Positions 61,385 through 64,000 of a DNA stretch of 64,000 nucleotides are shown here, piece after piece. A program made the position numbers and the translations under genes. Source of the DNA: Sphingomonas sp. (GTDB lineage: Bacteria; Pseudomonadota; Alphaproteobacteria; Sphingomonadales; Sphingomonadaceae); assembly GCF_019635515.1 (NCBI RefSeq), contig NZ_JAHBZI010000001.1, positions 496,001 through 560,000 on the forward strand. Reading direction: 5' to 3'. The notes under the pieces were generated by a model that saw only the letters and a program-made list of their open reading frames with translations, was not told the DNA's origin and made no database searches. Every line of letters begins with the position of its first letter. Position 1 is the first letter of the stretch.

Positions 61385-63211
61385 ATGGCCGCCGACTCCC
61401 CGATCGAACAGTTGCGCAACGTGTTGGGCGGTGCCGCGCGTGCGCTTTCGGGCGAGGCGGAGGCGGAACTGAGCTTCACCGCCGACGCGCCGCGCCAGGA
61501 CGGGCGCCAGATCAAGGTGCCGATGCCGTCGCGGACGCTTCCCGCCGAACAGGTGGCCGAGGCGCGGGGCTTCGCCGACAGCTTCGCGCTCAGGCTCAAG
61601 TATCACGACAATGGCCTGCATCTGAAGGGCGCGCCGAGCGAGCCGGTGGCGCGCGCGGTGTTCGACGCGGTCGAGACGGCGCGGATCGAAGCGCTGGGCG
61701 CGCGCGGCTATCGCGGCATCGCCGACAATCTCGACCATGCGCTGGAGATGCGGCTCAAGTCCGATCCGATCTCGCGCGCGCGGGGTAAGGACGAGGTGCC
61801 GCTGTCTACCGCGGTGCAGCTGATGGTGCGCGAGCGGCTGACCGGACGCGAGGCGCCGGCCAGCGCGGCGATGGGGATGGCGCTGGTCCGCGACTGGATC
61901 GAGGAGCGCGCCGGCGACGATCTCGACGCGCTGCGGCTGGCGATCGACGACCAGGGGGCGTTTGCCGGGTTGACCACCAAGCTGCTCCGCGATCTCGAGC
62001 TCGTCGAAGGCGACATGGTTCCCGACGAAGCCGATGAGGGCGGCGGCGAGGACGAAGGCACCGACGACCGCGACGAGCCCGGCGACGAAGAAGGCGAGGG
62101 CGAGGCTCAGCAGGGCGAGGGCCAGATGGAGGCGCGCGGCGAGCAGCGCGATACCGAGGCCGGCGAGGAGGGCGACCAGCAGGCCAGCGACGCGATGGAC
62201 GATGGCGACGGCGATCCCGGCGACGAAGGCGAGGACGGCATGCTGCCGACGCGCCCGAACCGCCCGTGGAGCGATCTGCCGCCGCAATTCGAGTACAAGC
62301 CCTATACCCGGCAGTTCGACGAAGAGATCGCCGCGACCGAGCTGTGCGACCCCGAAGAGCTGGATCGCCTGCGCTCCTATCTCGACCAGCAACTGGTGCA
62401 TCTGCAATCGGCGGTGACCAAGCTCGCCAACCGGCTCCAGCGGCGGCTGATGGCGCAGCAGAACCGCAGCTGGGACTTCGATCAGGAAGAGGGCATTCTC
62501 GACGCGGCGCGGCTGGCGCGGGTGATCGTCAATCCGATGCTGTCGCTCAGCTACAAGCATGAGCGCGACACCGAGTTCAAGGACACGGTCGTCACCCTGC
62601 TGATCGACAATAGTGGCTCGATGCGCGGACGGCCGATCTCGATCGCCGCGATCAGCGCCGACATCCTCGCCCGCACGCTGGAGCGGGTGGGGGTCAAGAC
62701 CGAGATACTCGGCTTCACCACCCGCGCCTGGAAGGGCGGGCAGGCGCGCGAGAAATGGCTCGCCGATGGCCGCCCCCCCCAGCCCGGCCGGCTCAACGAC
62801 GTGCGCCACATCCTCTACAAGCAGGCCGACGAGCCGTGGCGGCGGGCGAAGAAGTCGCTCGGGCTGATGATGCGCGAGGGGCTGCTCAAGGAGAATATCG
62901 ACGGCGAGGCGCTGCTGTGGGCGCACCAGCGGCTGATCGGGCGGCCCGAGGACCGCAAGATATTGATGGTGATCTCGGATGGTGCGCCGGTCGACGATTC
63001 GACGCTGTCGGTGAATTCGGGGAGCTATCTGGAGCGGCATCTGCGGCAGGTGATCGCGTGGATCGAGAGCCGCTCGCCGGTCGAGCTGGTGGCGATCGGG
63101 ATCGGACATGACGTGACGCGCTATTACAGCCGTGCGGTGACGATCATGGATGCCGAGCAGCTGGCCGGGACGATGGTCGAGCAGCTCGCGGCGCTGTTTG
63201 ATAGCGAGTGA
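61385..63211 (+). CDS. cobT: Cobaltochelatase subunit CobT
   Basis: 608 residues. The N-terminal ~210 are helical with family blocks ([18 protein letters not shown]). Residues ~215-290 form a very acidic linker, as in CobT. The C-terminal ~220 are a von Willebrand A domain with [18 protein letters not shown] (~405-417) and [18 protein letters not shown]. It assembles with CobS rings to drive metal insertion. It starts 47 bases after the small gene. A family B repeat follows. Confidence 0.93.
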   Translation: MAADSPIEQLRNVLGGAARALSGEAEAELSFTADAPRQDGRQIKVPMPSRTLPAEQVAEARGFADSFALRLKYHDNGLHLKGAPSEPVARAVFDAVETARIEALGARGYRGIADNLDHALEMRLKSDPISRARGKDEVPLSTAVQLMVRERLTGREAPASAAMGMALVRDWIEERAGDDLDALRLAIDDQGAFAGLTTKLLRDLELVEGDMVPDEADEGGGEDEGTDDRDEPGDEEGEGEAQQGEGQMEARGEQRDTEAGEEGDQQASDAMDDGDGDPGDEGEDGMLPTRPNRPWSDLPPQFEYKPYTRQFDEEIAATELCDPEELDRLRSYLDQQLVHLQSAVTKLANRLQRRLMAQQNRSWDFDQEEGILDAARLARVIVNPMLSLSYKHERDTEFKDTVVTLLIDNSGSMRGRPISIAAISADILARTLERVGVKTEILGFTTRAWKGGQAREKWLADGRPPQPGRLNDVRHILYKQADEPWRRAKKSLGLMMREGLLKENIDGEALLWAHQRLIGRPEDRKILMVISDGAPVDDSTLSVNSGSYLERHLRQVIAWIESRSPVELVAIGIGHDVTRYYSRAVTIMDAEQLAGTMVEQLAALFDSE

Positions 63212-63225
63212 GCCGTTCTTTCTAT

Positions 63226-63304
63226 CGTCATCTCGGCGAACGCCGGGCCCCAGAGCAAGGCGCGTGCCCTGTAACCCTGGGCCCCGGCGTTCGCCGGGGT
63301 GACG
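63226..63304. repeat. Family B inverted repeat after cobT
   Basis: Arms CGTCATCTCGGCGAACGCCG (to GGCCCCAG) and inverse CTGGGCCCCGGCGTTCGCCG (to GGGTGACG), 28 bases each, near perfect, spacer 23. It is the closest relative of the copy at 52800. Here the genes are in tandem rather than converging. Confidence 0.85.
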
Positions 63305-63314
63305 GACGTCGGGC

Positions 63315-63563
63315 GTGAACGTCGATCCGCCCGCGGGCGGCTTCCACGGTCCGGTCAAGCGTTCGGTGACGATCGCCGGGCACCAGACCTCGATCAGCCT
63401 GGAGCCGATCTTCTGGGAGGCGCTCGAAGCCGCCGCCGCGGAGCGCGCGCTGCCGCTCAACGCGCTGGTCGCGGCGATCGATCATGCCCGTATCTCGGGC
63501 GAAGACCCGCCCAATCTCGCCAGCGCGATCCGCACATGGCTGATGGACCTGCGGCATCGCTGA
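63315..63563 (+). CDS. Ribbon-helix-helix domain protein
   Basis: 82 residues from a GTG at 63315. VKRSVTIAGHQTSISLEPIF (strand then helix), WEALEAAAAERALPLNALVA and ASAIRTWLMDLRHR match the RHH_4-type DNA-binding family common in alphaproteobacteria. It should bind DNA as a dimer; the target is unknown. The first ~13 residues are a non-conserved extension. It lies between the cobT repeat and the TonB receptor promoter. Confidence 0.83.
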   Translation: MNVDPPAGGFHGPVKRSVTIAGHQTSISLEPIFWEALEAAAAERALPLNALVAAIDHARISGEDPPNLASAIRTWLMDLRHR

Positions 63564-63580
63564 CACATTTTGCGACAAAT

Positions 63581-63631
63581 TTGCGAGTTACTCGCAATAA
63601 CATTGACTCTGCGAACGCTTCGCAATAGCTG
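63581..63631 (+). promoter_or_regulatory. Iron-type operator pair and promoter of the TonB-dependent receptor
   Basis: TTGCGAGTTACTCGCAA (63581-63597) is a perfect 8+1+8 palindrome resembling Fur boxes. TGCGAACGCTTCGCA (63610-63624) is a second perfect palindrome that overlies the spacer after a -35-like TTGACT (63603-63608). A weak -10 (ATAGCT region) would follow. A repressor bound here would block RNA polymerase. This is motif reading, not evidence of binding. Confidence 0.55.
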
Positions 63632-63664
63632 CCCCCGCAACGACCATACCGAAAAGGGGCTATC

Positions 63665-64000
63665 GTGATTCGTTCCAGTTCTGCCGTGCGCGGCTCTTCC
63701 GCATCCTTCCTCGCGCTCGCATGCGTCGGCTTCATCGCGTCGGCGCCCCTGGCGCATGCCAAGGCGCCCGATCCCGATGCGCGGGCAGGCGCCAGCGAGG
63801 ACGACGATCAGGACCGCCCCGCGCAGGACCGCAACCAGATCGTCGTCACCGGCGAGCGCGTCGAGCAGGTCGGGCCGAAATCGACCGCGCCGCTGGTCAA
63901 CACCCCCCGCTCGGTGGTCGTCCTGCCGGCGCAGGTGATCGAGCAGACCGGGTCGGCGAGCCTGTCCGAAGCGCTGCGCACCGTTCCCGGCATTACCTTC
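63665..64000 (+). CDS. TonB-dependent siderophore-type receptor, N-terminal fragment
   Basis: The first 112 residues of a gene that continues beyond the window; the frame is open to base 64000. It starts at a GTG (63665) preceded by AAAGGGG at good spacing. The signal peptide reads SFLALACVGFIASAPLAHAK. A TonB-box-like NQIVVTGERVEQ follows, then the plug domain start (PRSVVVLPAQVIEQTG, SLSEALRTVPGITF), typical of FecA/FhuA-type receptors. The likely role is outer-membrane uptake of an iron-siderophore complex; the ligand is unknown. Confidence 0.88.
   Translation, partial: MIRSSSAVRGSSASFLALACVGFIASAPLAHAKAPDPDARAGASEDDDQDRPAQDRNQIVVTGERVEQVGPKSTAPLVNTPRSVVVLPAQVIEQTGSASLSEALRTVPGITF

Noticed and set aside
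61034..63460. A minus-strand open frame of 808 codons opposite cobT.
   Set aside because: It is antisense to a well-supported gene and contains no recognisable domain.

Overview
The window looks like chromosomal DNA of a sphingomonad alphaproteobacterium (Sphingomonas or a close relative; inferred, not computed). The reasons are very high GC in the third codon position, a long SUF iron-sulfur operon led by a three-cysteine Rrf2 regulator, a PhaR regulator beside polyhydroxyalkanoate genes, a TonB-dependent receptor, a CobS/CobT pair, short-form HisG, and many short palindromic intergenic repeats. I see no integrase, transposase, prophage or CRISPR array. This is mostly core chromosome with a few accessory patches.

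Layout. 1-4.4 kb: end of an MFS permease, alanine racemase, then thiolase, a PhaC-like hydrolase and PhaR (carbon storage). 4.5-9 kb: a soluble chemoreceptor-like protein, a methyltransferase-like lipoprotein, small membrane proteins, a double aspartyl-protease/PDZ protein and an aspartyl beta-hydroxylase. 9.1-17 kb: an M16 peptidase, a lipoprotein, fatty acyl-CoA ligase, gamma-glutamyltransferase and pyrD. 17.3-25.4 kb: an AraC-type regulator, then one tightly coupled operon: Rrf2 regulator, sufB, two unknown envelope proteins, sufC, sufD, sufS, a DUF59 gene, sufA and a GreA/B-like gene. 25.4-32.9 kb: a multi-PAS hybrid histidine kinase, a two-winged-helix protein, and a sulfatase/TetR pair divergent from a haloalkane dehalogenase. 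32.9-35.3 kb: tRNA-Phe, yacG, an RNase E/G homologue, maf and infA.

35.4-39.7 kb: a thiolase followed by a racemase, dehydrogenase and acyl-CoA dehydrogenase, probably for oxidising branched acyl-CoA. 39.7-44.2 kb: two glycosyltransferases, katG and a small hypothetical gene. 44.9-51.5 kb: hppA, thiL, nusB, then hisG-hisD with a small third gene. 51.6-56.6 kb: DUF2332, an epoxide-hydrolase-like protein, pirin, bolA and a J-domain protein. 56.6-59.3 kb: a VOC/DUF1428 cluster under a divergent HxlR regulator. 59.2-64 kb: an LprI-like lipoprotein, cobS, a small gene, cobT, a ribbon-helix-helix protein and the start of a TonB-dependent receptor.

The most unusual material is the repeat population. 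Palindromic elements sit mainly between converging genes. In places they appear to supply Shine-Dalgarno sequences (thiL and the racemase gene) and even the coding ends of SufD and SufS. One copy carries a nested palindrome able to fold as a three-way junction. Two diverged inverted copies of a ~112-bp element flank 8 kb. Similar palindromes precede the SUF operon and the TonB receptor and suggest shared iron control.
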